Shown here: in pieces, positions 49,481-64,000 of the stretch
How the letters are laid out: every line of letters starts with the position of its first letter
How positions within the stretch are numbered: the stretch's first letter is position 1
Source of the DNA: Bradysia coprophila
Lineage: Eukaryota > Arthropoda > Insecta > Diptera > Sciaridae
Length of the DNA stretch: 64,000 nt
Assembly (NCBI RefSeq): GCF_014529535.1
Contig: NW_023504022.1
Coordinates: 10,293,028-10,357,027 of the forward strand
Direction: 5' to 3'
Position numbers and translations under genes: made by a program
Notes under the pieces: model-generated
What the model saw: only the letters and a program-made list of their open reading frames with translations
What the model was told of the DNA's origin: nothing
The model's database searches: none

Positions 49481-50861
49481 GTTCTAATCATACACTAACG
49501 CCAGTACACAACCAGCTGATGTATTACTCACGTAATTCCGTCACATATGATGAGTCGTATTTTTCGGTTTTATCGAATGCCTGTTTCCATTGTATTCCAA
49601 TAATGATTAAATAGACGAAAAGCGCTAATTTCAATACCGAAACGACCTAAGACTCAGACTCATAATTATAAATGTTCCATATTTCCTTTGTTTCACCAGA
49701 TTTTTAATTTGAGTAATCAACTTACCGAATCTGTGATTATAACGAAGCGATAAACTTTTAGCCAATTCATACCTTTCGTTTGTTCTTGTTAAATGTTATA
49801 AAAATGTTTACGTAAAGAAGTGACTCAAGCAAATTCTTTTCGAAAAGAAGAAAAAGAATTGTATGACAGATTGTACTTATTCGGGTGTCTGATAGACTTT
49901 CTGATGAGAGCCACTTGAAGGACGAGCTAAAAGAAGTTGAGATGATCATGATCGTGCTCATTTCATTTAAAATGATCTCACTGCTCTCATCATTAAGATG
50001 CGTGTTAGTATAATGATGCCTTTCCCCGAAACAGATAAGAAAAGAGAAACATAACAAACATTTTTATAAGAACCGTTCTTCACGACAATATGTGTCAGTG
50101 CCTGTTGTTAAACTTTTGAGAGAATATTCTTATTATATGTTGAACGTAGGAGCGATGCAAAAATATGGTATTTTTCGGATGAGAAAATTTTTCTCTTCTT
50201 AAAAGTTGGTTGGAGAGCACAAATTCGTAATAGTTTCTCAATTGTTAATTTTTTGTAAGAAAACCGTTGTCGTTGGTAGCTTAGAGGTATTGCTTAGAGT
50301 GCATTATTATAGGTGAATGGGTGGTGAAGGACATGAAAGAATTATTTTTTTAAGATTCTCGATAGTTAACGAGCAACACTGATATTCCTTTCTATGATTC
50401 TAATCCATATAGAAACCCTTCGAAAGATTTTGCAGACGTTGGTTAAGGTAGTCGTTTAAAACTATTTGTGCTAATTTTTGATATTCCTGGAGATCACAGG
50501 AAAATGACAAATTCCATATCTGCTCTGTGTTCACTATATTTATAACCCGTGTAAAACTATATCGCAGATCATTTGCTATTCAATTACATAGAATAAACAA
50601 CAATGTATAACGAAACTACATGCAAACGACATCAGTTCATCGAACGAACTTTATTTAAACATTAGACCAGAACACGGAAATACCACATATGAAGCACCAG
50701 AACAGTTTTTGTTAAACTATGTAAATGTATGTCAAAAACTAAAAAACTTAAATAAAAAAAGTTTTTGTGAAAGGACACTGAAGGATTCTTTAGAAAAACA
50801 GCCTACCAAAATCGGACGGATTTTTTAGTGAAGTCACTTTTATGTGCCTAGACAGGAATTG

Positions 50862-51066
50862 CAATGAAAGTAGATAAGTAGGTATGGCCAGTCCATACAA
50901 GCCGGAGCACATACGGATTTGCATGGCGCCACCTCAAACGAACTCATTTCTAGTGGAAATTTGCACTAGAAATGAGTTCGTTTGAGGTGGCGCCATGCAA
51001 ATCCGTATGTGCTCCGGCTAGAACAAATTTGAACGTTTGGCCATACCTATCTATTTACTTTCATTG
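50862..51066. mobile_element. hAT-type palindromic MITE with perfect 8-bp duplication
   Basis: 205 bp, almost one perfect hairpin: the inner 55-base arms from GCCGGAGCACATACGG to TCATTTCTAGTG are identical. The ends are CAATGAAAG and CTTTCATTG. AGGAATTG flanks both sides (50854-50861 and 51067-51074). The 8-bp duplication and CARNG-type end fit hAT. Low arm divergence suggests a young insertion. Confidence 0.85.
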
Positions 51067-52110
51067 AGGAATTGAACCCTAGACTCCAAAAACACTTTCA
51101 AAAATTTTTTCCGCTCAGCTTTCTGTCTCAGCTTTCTGTCTCAGCTTTCTAATGATACCTCACAGACATGAGTAGTAACAATTCTGTCCCGTTCCACTGA
51201 TGACTGACGGGAACTAGATGCATAAAAAATGATATCCGCCTATGTCCAAATGTTTATTTTGACGAGTTGATGATTGTGATACAAAGGCGCGGATACGAAA
51301 GCATACATATGGGACGTTTACATTCGCACCACTAGTGAACTAACATACCCGAAGTACATTCCAAAAATAACTGTGTACCAGCCATTTTACACGTCCACTA
51401 CGTATGCTACACGTCCAGCACGTTAAATTTTTTATCAGTGTTGCTCTGCTAATTTTGCTTCCACTCAGATGACGCAGTTTGATGACAAATTATTACCAAT
51501 ACCGAAACGAACGACAAAAGACCGTAAGAAGAGTCCCGTATGTATAAATACAACACATACTTCAAATTCGTCGACGTTACTATCCTAGTGTTCCAATTGA
51601 TGTTGGTTCACCGCATGTACTTTTTGTACCGCACTTATCCCTCTATCGATTTGGATAGGTTGGATGCACGATTTAGCCGCAATTAGTGTTCTATGTTGGG
51701 ATGTTGTTTCCGTTTGCGCTATGGTTGTATTCATAAGTTGTTGATCAGTGAAGCGTCTTCTCAAATGTCGTACCTCGTGTCGTACAATATGAAAAGCATA
51801 CAGTCTAAAGGTGGAAGGAGAAGTTGAATCCGAAATCGTTGTTTATCCGAGTGGTTGTCACACAGCAATCGACCATTAACCCGGATACGATTGGACGTGT
51901 TGGATTGTAAAATATCAAAAATATTTTTAAAAAATCGCAAAAATGGTACAGCGAAATTGATGGTAGTTCCCCTATCCACTGAAAAATCTTGGCAATCTCA
52001 GGAAGAACACCGGTAACATCCAAACACATTCGTATTATGAGAGTAAAAATGTATTTCGAATTTTAGAAGACAAAGACAATAATGGTAAGCGATAGAATAA
52101 ATGTTGGAAC

Positions 52111-57749
<5,639 letters not shown>

Positions 57750-59032
57750 TGTAATTGTTTTGTTTCACTTTTCAATTCAATAAGTACAAATCTGACTTCA
57801 GACGAAAATTGAAATTATTTTACAAAATGACGCAGTTTAGTATCAAAAACCACACCGACTAAAAACAAAAAAAGCAAAAACTCGTTTTTTTCAGAACCAC
57901 AGAGCCGACACACAAAGGATGATTGTTAACAAGCAACTAAATGGATTAAAAATACAGCTGTGACGTTAATATGAGAGAGACTTAACAGCTGGTTTTGTTT
58001 ATTTGAATACAGTGCACGTATGGAGAGTGTATGAGTACGCTAATAATGCATGTATAGTATAACATGTATGGCTTTGTTTATGTTTACCCAAATGCTCCCC
58101 ATACGAACGGAAGCAGAAAGTTAATATTAGGTTTTGATGCCATTTGATTCGGGTCACGGAAACTGCGCAGAAAATTTAAAATTTCCACATCCGAACGTTT
58201 AGGTTCCTTGATCTTTTAGGAGATCTATTTTGGACGATTGATTTTGGCATATAGCACTGTCAGCTTCGGCGTTTGAGAGTGCTATGATTTTAGGCAATTT
58301 CGCTGGTATAGCCAATACCATACTCTCTAGCAAACAAACTAAGGGACCGAACAAAGTGAGGGTTACAGGCTAAACCGCTTAAAATCAGTCGTCCAGTCCC
58401 GTTCCAAACAGGGTTAAACGCTCAGATTTTGAGAAATGAGCGAAATGTCGCAAATGTTTTCAAATGAATATTTCTTATATTGAATTCAGATCGACAAGCA
58501 GTCTTAGTCTCCAATGGTGGCCTCTATGGACTCGACTCACTTTATCCTATCCTATGTCATTTCCAACTTTACAAGCAAACGTAGAAATATCGAGAAAAAT
58601 TTGCTAATTTTCGTCCCCGTACAACGCACTTCATGCGTTGTCCCGTAGCTTGTAAATATCTAATTCCGCCAACCGTGACACGTTAGGAAAATGTGTAGGA
58701 CTAGGAAGAAGGAGGTTAAAAAGTCATAGAACGTCATTTATGAACGTTCCCTCGTTGTAAATTCGAAAAGAACACTATGTACGTTTGCGTCTATTCACAC
58801 TCTCATACTCTCACTCATACAGCTGACCCAGCTGAGATATTGTACACTTAAGTATTTTGATATGAATCATTGTTGCTTCGATAGGTATTACATTGAGTAT
58901 TTGCGATTCAATATATTGTTCACCTTTTTATCGCATTAAAATTTCGATTAAATTGATCAAATTTAGTGTTACGTAAAGGATCCGTTGGCAAAACAGTACA
59001 AGTGCTAACAAGGACCAAAGTCTGATACCATA
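57750..59032. other. Intergenic region between ALDH and LRAT genes
   Basis: This is the 5' flank of both the ALDH gene (minus) and the first LRAT-domain gene (plus), so promoters of both should be here. No TATA box or other core element is convincing. No coding frame with a domain. Confidence 0.5.
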
Positions 59033-59689
59033 ATGAGTTATAGTGGCAGTTTTTCCGCTGGCAGTAAGGCGTCATTTTTGAGCTATGATGAGCTGATTGC
59101 AAAAGACCTAAGACCTGGCGATCTAATAGAAATCGATCGCGGAAGCTACAACCATTGGGTGATGTTCACGGATAAATGTGAAAGTGGTGCGCATTGGTGC
59201 TTTCATGTAACAGCCACCGGCGCCGATTTCGATAAAAAGGATGCAGTGATGTCTTCAATGTCGTCCATGGGCAGCGTATCCAGGGCAATAGCCTGCATAA
59301 AAAAGCACAAATTGAAAGACATCATCGAAGACAATAACCCAGCGAGACCGTCGCAAGCCCGAATCAATAACAAAGTCGAAGAGGCTAACAAGAAGAAATG
59401 TGCGCCTCGTCCAATCCATGAAGTTATTGAACATTTAGAAGAGCGAAAAGACCAAACAGTTAGATACAATCTGAAGGATTTGAATTGTGAACATTACGTG
59501 ACGACATGGAAGTATGGCGCTGGATGGAGCCGTCAAGTGGAAAAGACTATTGATACTATAGTTGTTGGTACTGCTGTTGTTACTACCTTCGCTGTTGTAG
59601 GTGCTATAATTACCGGCATTTTTGGGCTATTCAGCAGTGTTGCAAAGCACCGTCGCAGTGATCAAGAAGACGACTCGGACTCGGAATAG
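59033..59689 (+). CDS. LRAT-domain (PLAAT-like) acyltransferase/phospholipase, 218 aa
   Basis: A single exon. The LRAT/PLAAT fold uses a Cys-His-His set to cleave or transfer acyl chains of phospholipids at membranes. Here LRPGDLIEIDRGSYNHW gives His41 (the RHW/NHW position), HVTATG gives the likely second His58, and LNCEHYVTTWKYG gives the catalytic Cys152 of the NCEHF motif. A hydrophobic segment (about residues 176-202, IVVGTAVVTTFAVVGAIITG) is a C-terminal membrane anchor, followed by an acidic tail. Length and layout fit vertebrate PLAAT proteins (about 160-170 aa) with a longer linker (residues 95-140) between the His and Cys motifs. AATAAA at 59883. It lies tail to tail with another LRAT-domain gene. 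Confidence 0.87.
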   Translation: MSYSGSFSAGSKASFLSYDELIAKDLRPGDLIEIDRGSYNHWVMFTDKCESGAHWCFHVTATGADFDKKDAVMSSMSSMGSVSRAIACIKKHKLKDIIEDNNPARPSQARINNKVEEANKKKCAPRPIHEVIEHLEERKDQTVRYNLKDLNCEHYVTTWKYGAGWSRQVEKTIDTIVVGTAVVTTFAVVGAIITGIFGLFSSVAKHRRSDQEDDSDSE

Positions 59690-60073
59690 TTGCACGTTTT
59701 GGAATAACATTTTTACGGACTCTCTGCACGACGAATTTTGTAAATTCATTCAAAGTTTAATCATACTGCGATACCTACTGACTTATGATAAGGTCGAATA
59801 GTCTCTAAGACTAAGTCTAAGTCTTCTACGTTAATTGGGCGAAGATAACCTGAATGTATTTACTGAACTGATGAAGGAAAGCAATAAAAATCTTCAAACA
59901 AAAATTCGTTTTTAACACAACCACTGAGGCAGAGAAAGGAAGAAGATCGACGGACGTTATGCATTGTCAATAATTGCCCGATGCTTTCAACAACTTTTAT
60001 TGCATCGATTAACACGTCATATACATCTCTGATCTACGAGTCAGTAACTACTAAAATAATCCAGTCTTTCCCA
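59690..60073. other. Short spacer between two convergent LRAT-domain genes
   Basis: It holds the 3' UTR and AATAAA (59883) of the plus-strand LRAT gene. Nothing else is seen. Confidence 0.7.
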
Positions 60074-61458
60074 TCAGACCATTCTGCCAAGAAGATGCAA
60101 AATATTCTCGAACGTATTGACATCGTTCACGACGACATTTAATTCGGCTAGTATGTCTCTGATGTGGGGCTGTAGGTCTTGTTCCTGGCATTCTTTGCAT
60201 AGTTGATACACATCCACGGCTGTCATGACCGGCGTGATCAGCACTAACGTTTTCGACAGTAGACCAATCTCTTTAACAGCCCGTTTCGGCACAATTTGTT
60301 CCAATGTGCGCCATTTGATATTACCGCCAGCATCTCTAGCCCGGACCACTTTCAGCACATCTTTGAACATTTTGTCGAATTTGACTTTGAACAGAAAATT
60401 TGCACCGTGAATCGTGGCGACAATTGTATCGAACCCCGTCTGTATGGGTTTGGACAGGTCGGCGATTTTGTTCACCAGACGATTGAGTTGACTTGTCGAT
60501 TGGTTCAACAGTTCAATGGGTTTCATTTGTTTCTGCGCCGGAACGATAATGTTCCGTATGGGGCTGTTCTCTGCGCAAAATTCGTTTATTGGTCGCAAAA
60601 TGGGTAGATGTGATCCAAAATCCGCGACCAGTTTAACGCCAGCCGAATTTTTGCCGATGTAAATTCCATGTGAACGGCTGTAACTCTTCTGATGACGTCT
60701 CTGATGTGTTACAATGTGATCACCTTCCCTGTAATTTTGTGGAGACTTATTGGACGATATGGGACAATCTATAGCCGTGACCACACTAACCTTATCTCGT
60801 TCACCGAATATTTGGCATTGACAAACCTTGATTTCAGAGAGAACAGCACACTTTCTAGAATTGATGATCGGAATTCGGGTGAACTGAGGATTGAATTAGT
60901 TTATGAAACTAGTCACAGTGGAACGATTGCACAAACGACTCACCTGTAGAAGGTGACTAGATCAGCCTCTTTCATGCATAAATCCAACCTGTCAAAGTTC
61001 AATCGTTCTATCCAATTCTGTTTTGTTTCTTCGTACTCTGTGACAATTTTCTGCAATTGATCCATGCTTCGACGTCTCAGAACGAATTCATCAACAACCA
61101 CAGTTCCTATACCAATCATAGCTGCCAGACCCGTTAGACTAAATGCTAATGGGGTTGAAAAGGTAACCGACAGTCCCATAGTGGCTGACGATAGAGAAAT
61201 GCCCACACAAGTCACAATACTTCCTACAGCACCGATTGTGGTAGCAATCGTTTTGGCAATAAGACAATTCGTTTGGTGCTGTTGTGCTTGTTGCAGCAGA
61301 GACTGAAGGGAAGCTTCCAACAATCTTCCGGAGGGCAGAAGGTGATTTTCCACAACATCCGGTAAGAGATTTGTTGTCGATATTGCTCTTTCAATGGGAG
61401 TAACGGCTGTGGACATGATTCGGTGTGTTTGACTTAAAAGTGAACGTAAAAGTGTCAC
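60074..61458 (-). CDS. Membrane protein with an incomplete LRAT-like domain, 431 aa
   Basis: Two exons on the minus strand (60944-61458 and 60074-60854) joined across a 90-base GT-AG intron give 431 residues. Exon 1 has a hydrophobic region of two helices (IATTIGAVGSIVTCVGISLS and PLAFSLTGLAAMIGIGTVVV) followed by a charged helix. Exon 2 begins with the LRAT signature YREGDHIVTHQRRH, then YSRSHGIYIGKN, which is close to the plant and animal LRAT pattern GDHIY...SHHGIYIG. The expected second His and the NCEHF-type catalytic Cys are not found; the remaining sequence (HIRDILAELNVVVNDVNTF) looks helical. It may have lost activity or use the fold for binding. The alternative start Met at 61416 is possible. 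The exon junction is inferred. Confidence 0.7.
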
Positions 61459-63137
61459 GATCTAAAATCTAAACAAATCTAAAAGAGGAATTAAAGACGA
61501 ATTAGAGATAGAGATAAGACGACGAAAGGTTCGGTTGACAAATTGACACAAAATCCGACGAAATGTCTATTGAACAGCTTAAAGTTATGAGTGGATAGGT
61601 GATAAAATACCGACCAAGAACTTACGTTGTGTTTTGTTTTGATTCTGTCAAAACAGATGTCATCATTCAAGTCACACGAGTCACACACACACACACACAC
61701 ACACACGCTTTCATTCAGCGCATTCAGCGTTTTATTTTGATGGTTTTGATTGTCTCTATTGAGTCAGTGTTGCCAACACCAATTCAAATAAAACGAAGGT
61801 AGGTCAGGCGTAGGTATGTTGAGTCTGGAGATTCACAGATGAAATGGGTAATGTTGGGTATTGGGTAACCGATTTCTCTATCTAACTGATTCCAACTGAT
61901 TCCCAATACTAAATCCGAAATGAACTTTTCTCAACTCAGTGTCGTAAAGCAATGGAACACCAGACATGTTTAAAAATGAATACGCCATCATGTTATCTCT
62001 CGAGGGTTTTTTCGTTATCAAATGTTTCCTGTGCGGTGCGTCGAATTATTCGAGTAGCGAAACCGATTCTCAAATTTAGACTTCAGAGATTGGATCACTG
62101 CCCGTGCATGTTTGGTGTCATTAGACAGCTAAGACCGGTAGCAATCAGTATATTCAACTGCTCAGAACTCAGCGTGGATGAAATTTAAACCCAATAAGGA
62201 ACTAATTGCGTCCAAAGTACATGCAGTTTGCTTTCCAATGACATCCCACATTATCTTGTATATTTCTTGTAGCAGGAGAAATGTCCATAATAAAAGTGCA
62301 TGTTTCGGTTTTCGATCACCTCCTCCTCCATCGACGAATTTTTTGAAAGTGGTTTTGGCTTCTACGGGAAAATTGTCCTTTGTGATAAAAAAATCTGGAA
62401 AATGTGTCAGATTTCAGCAGGCTATTTTATCTCTCTTATGGGAAATTTAGGGAAAATGTTAAAAAATTTGGGAAAACGATTTCCCAAAAATAATCCTTGA
62501 TTTTGGATGAAAAAAAAAACTGTTTGAAACGACCTTGCACACAGGCGGCTTAAGTATCGCTCACTGAATTGCATAAATAACTATTAAAACATCTCCAGGA
62601 ATTTTCCTGATATTTTGAACTTCGTAGACTGCCTTGGATGTATCTGTTGAAAAAGAATCAATAAGTTTTAATAACGATCATTGTGGCTAATCGTAAAGAC
62701 TATAAACATTTAGCTACTGGCACTCTCTGCTATGAATCAAAGTGCAATGAAGTGACCATCAAACCATGAAAATTTGCCAAATGCTTTCAATTGAACATTG
62801 AATGTCTCTAGACAAGAGGAAACCGTATCGCGATACTCCATTTCATTATCACACAAAATATATAAAATGGAGCAGTAGTAGAGATATTGATATCGCGTTT
62901 CAGGCAGAAGCCCACTGATAACAATAGTTTATAATTAGAACGTTTCACACTGAACGGAACACATACCTTGATGGTTTTGTGATTTTTTATTGTTTTCAAA
63001 TTAATTGACATACAAAGTTAAATGAATCACAATGTTAGATTGTGCGCTCGATTGATAGACATTTGGTATGGTAAGCCTCAAATAAGTTTAACCGAACAAA
63101 AAGGAAGCTGAATTGCTGAATCCCAAGTCAAATATGA
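61459..63137. other. Intergenic region
   Basis: It contains a CA microsatellite (61682-61704). Open frames are short and lack domains. The last 150 bases likely hold the 3' UTR of the Pro/Gln-rich gene (AATAAA on the minus strand near 62986). Confidence 0.5.
61682..61704. repeat. (CA)n microsatellite
   Basis: About eleven uninterrupted CA units. Simple repeat. Confidence 0.9.
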
Positions 63138-63633
63138 TTAATACTGATGCGGAGGCTGCTGTGGAGGATAGCCCGGATTGAAACCTGGCTGCTGTGGAGG
63201 ATATCCAGGATTGAAACCTGGCTGCTGTGGAGGATAGCCAGGATTGAAACCAGGTTGTTGCGGTGGATAATTGGGATTGTATCCGGGTTGTTGTGGCGGA
63301 TAGCCTGGATATCCGGGCTGTGGCTGTTGTTGCCACTGTTGATTCGGATCGTACATGGGTGGCTGTTGCTGCCACTGTTGATTCGGATCGTACGTTGGTT
63401 GTTGCACAATTACCGTTTGTTGCGGCTGCTGTTGAGCGGTCGACGAGTCATCGCAACAACACTTTTTGCATAAGTAGCAACAACCAAAACACAACACCAT
63501 CTGACACAAGCAATTGACGCAATCTAAAAACCAAGAATTTCATTTAAATATGTTTACGAAGAGTGGGCAGTGGTTACGCATTAGGTGTAATAAGAATCTG
63601 TTTATTACCATCATCTCCGTCTTCCAGACACAT
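63138..63633 (-). CDS. Small Cys-rich, Pro/Gln/Tyr-repeat protein, 136 aa
   Basis: Exons 63609-63633 and 63138-63523 join in frame (MCLEDGDD plus DCVNCLCQ...) to 136 residues. Residues 2-35 carry eleven cysteines (CVNCLCQMVLCFGCCYLCKKCCC), a likely palmitoylation cluster tying the protein to membranes. The rest is low complexity: two YDPNQQWQQQP units, then repeats of about ten residues (PPQQPGFNPGY), the last three nearly identical in DNA, ending PPHQY. The tail resembles the proline-rich tails of rhodopsin, annexin A7 and similar vesicle proteins, but no family assignment is secure. The repeat DNA also yields long but meaningless frames on other strands. Confidence 0.75.
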
Positions 63634-64000
63634 TTTTCTGCAGTTGTAAAACTCGTCGAGAAATTGACAAGACGTGTACCACTTTTACCTCGACTTCGAA
63701 CACTTATTTACCCGACCGAATTGAGCAAAAATTTATTTTTCATATAGAGACAATGGGATGTTTTATCAGCATTGAGTCATTATAAATACTGATAAAGTGA
63801 ATTCGTAATACTTGCACGTATACCTATTTGATACCAACAACATCGTTTGATGATGTGAATTGCGTTCAACAACAACAACATAGAAAAACAAGAATTAGAA
63901 TAGTTGACCTTGTGGTAGACGCAGTACTCTATGAATCATTTTCCTCATAGACAAACTGGTTTCGGTTTTCGCTCGCAGGGAGGTATTATGGTGTCAAATT
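63634..64000. other. 5' flank of the Pro/Gln-rich gene; window end
   Basis: No coding evidence. An AACAACAACAACA run lies near 63867. Confidence 0.5.

Larger units (their letters stand above)
49102..52110. other. Intergenic region with two palindromic elements
   Basis: No coding frame with a domain. It holds the hairpin at 49369-49480, a stretch at 50760-50850 similar to 46500-46590 (ATTCTTT.GAAAAACAGCC, AATCGGACG), and the hAT-type palindrome at 50862-51066. The last few hundred bases form the 3' flank of the aldehyde dehydrogenase gene. Confidence 0.5.

Overview
The window is animal nuclear DNA, AT-rich, with short GT-AG introns, AATAAA poly(A) signals and many small palindromic transposons. 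The gene set (Utx, an ariadne-type RBR protein, a microsomal ALDH3, an Aly/REF protein, C2H2 and LRR proteins) fits an insect. A lower dipteran such as a fungus gnat is my best guess, but nothing here proves it.

Layout. 1-5.85 kb: gene-poor, two palindromic elements. 5.85-12.84 kb (+): histone H3K27 demethylase Utx, from the middle of the TPR array to the stop; its first exons are not visible. 12.8-19.5 kb: AT-rich, with small repeats. 19.5-20.8 kb (+): unknown basic, Ser-rich protein. 22.4-24.5 kb (-): ariadne-like RING-IBR-RING protein whose catalytic cysteine position holds serine. 25-26.2 kb: a cluster of MITEs. 27.6-30.05 kb (+): seven-exon C2H2 zinc-finger protein. 34.34-36.80 kb: a 2.46-kb foldback element with a 9-bp target duplication. 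37.0-38.5 kb (-): secreted leucine-rich-repeat protein. 41.2-42.1 kb (+): divergent Aly/REF-like RNA-binding protein. 43.6-44.8 kb (+): secreted SMP-30/gluconolactonase-like beta-propeller. 45.75-46.25 kb (-): small multi-span membrane protein. 46.6-49.1 kb (-): an RTE-type LINE 3' part split by a Penelope-like element whose inverted terminal repeats each carry a hammerhead ribozyme motif. 52.1-57.75 kb (-): fatty aldehyde dehydrogenase with eleven coding exons and a first intron filled by nested hAT-type elements. 59.0-61.5 kb: two LRAT-domain genes tail to tail. 63.1-63.6 kb (-): small Cys-rich, Pro/Gln-repeat protein.

The genes do not form one pathway. Utx, the zinc-finger protein, the RBR protein and Aly/REF are nuclear or regulatory; FALDH and the LRAT pair belong to lipid metabolism at membranes; the LRR and propeller proteins are predicted to be exported. 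Exon boundaries were read by eye from splice consensus, frame continuity and remembered family sequences. The most unusual points are the Cys-to-Ser RBR protein, the paired hammerhead motifs, the foldback element, and the transposon-in-transposon nests.
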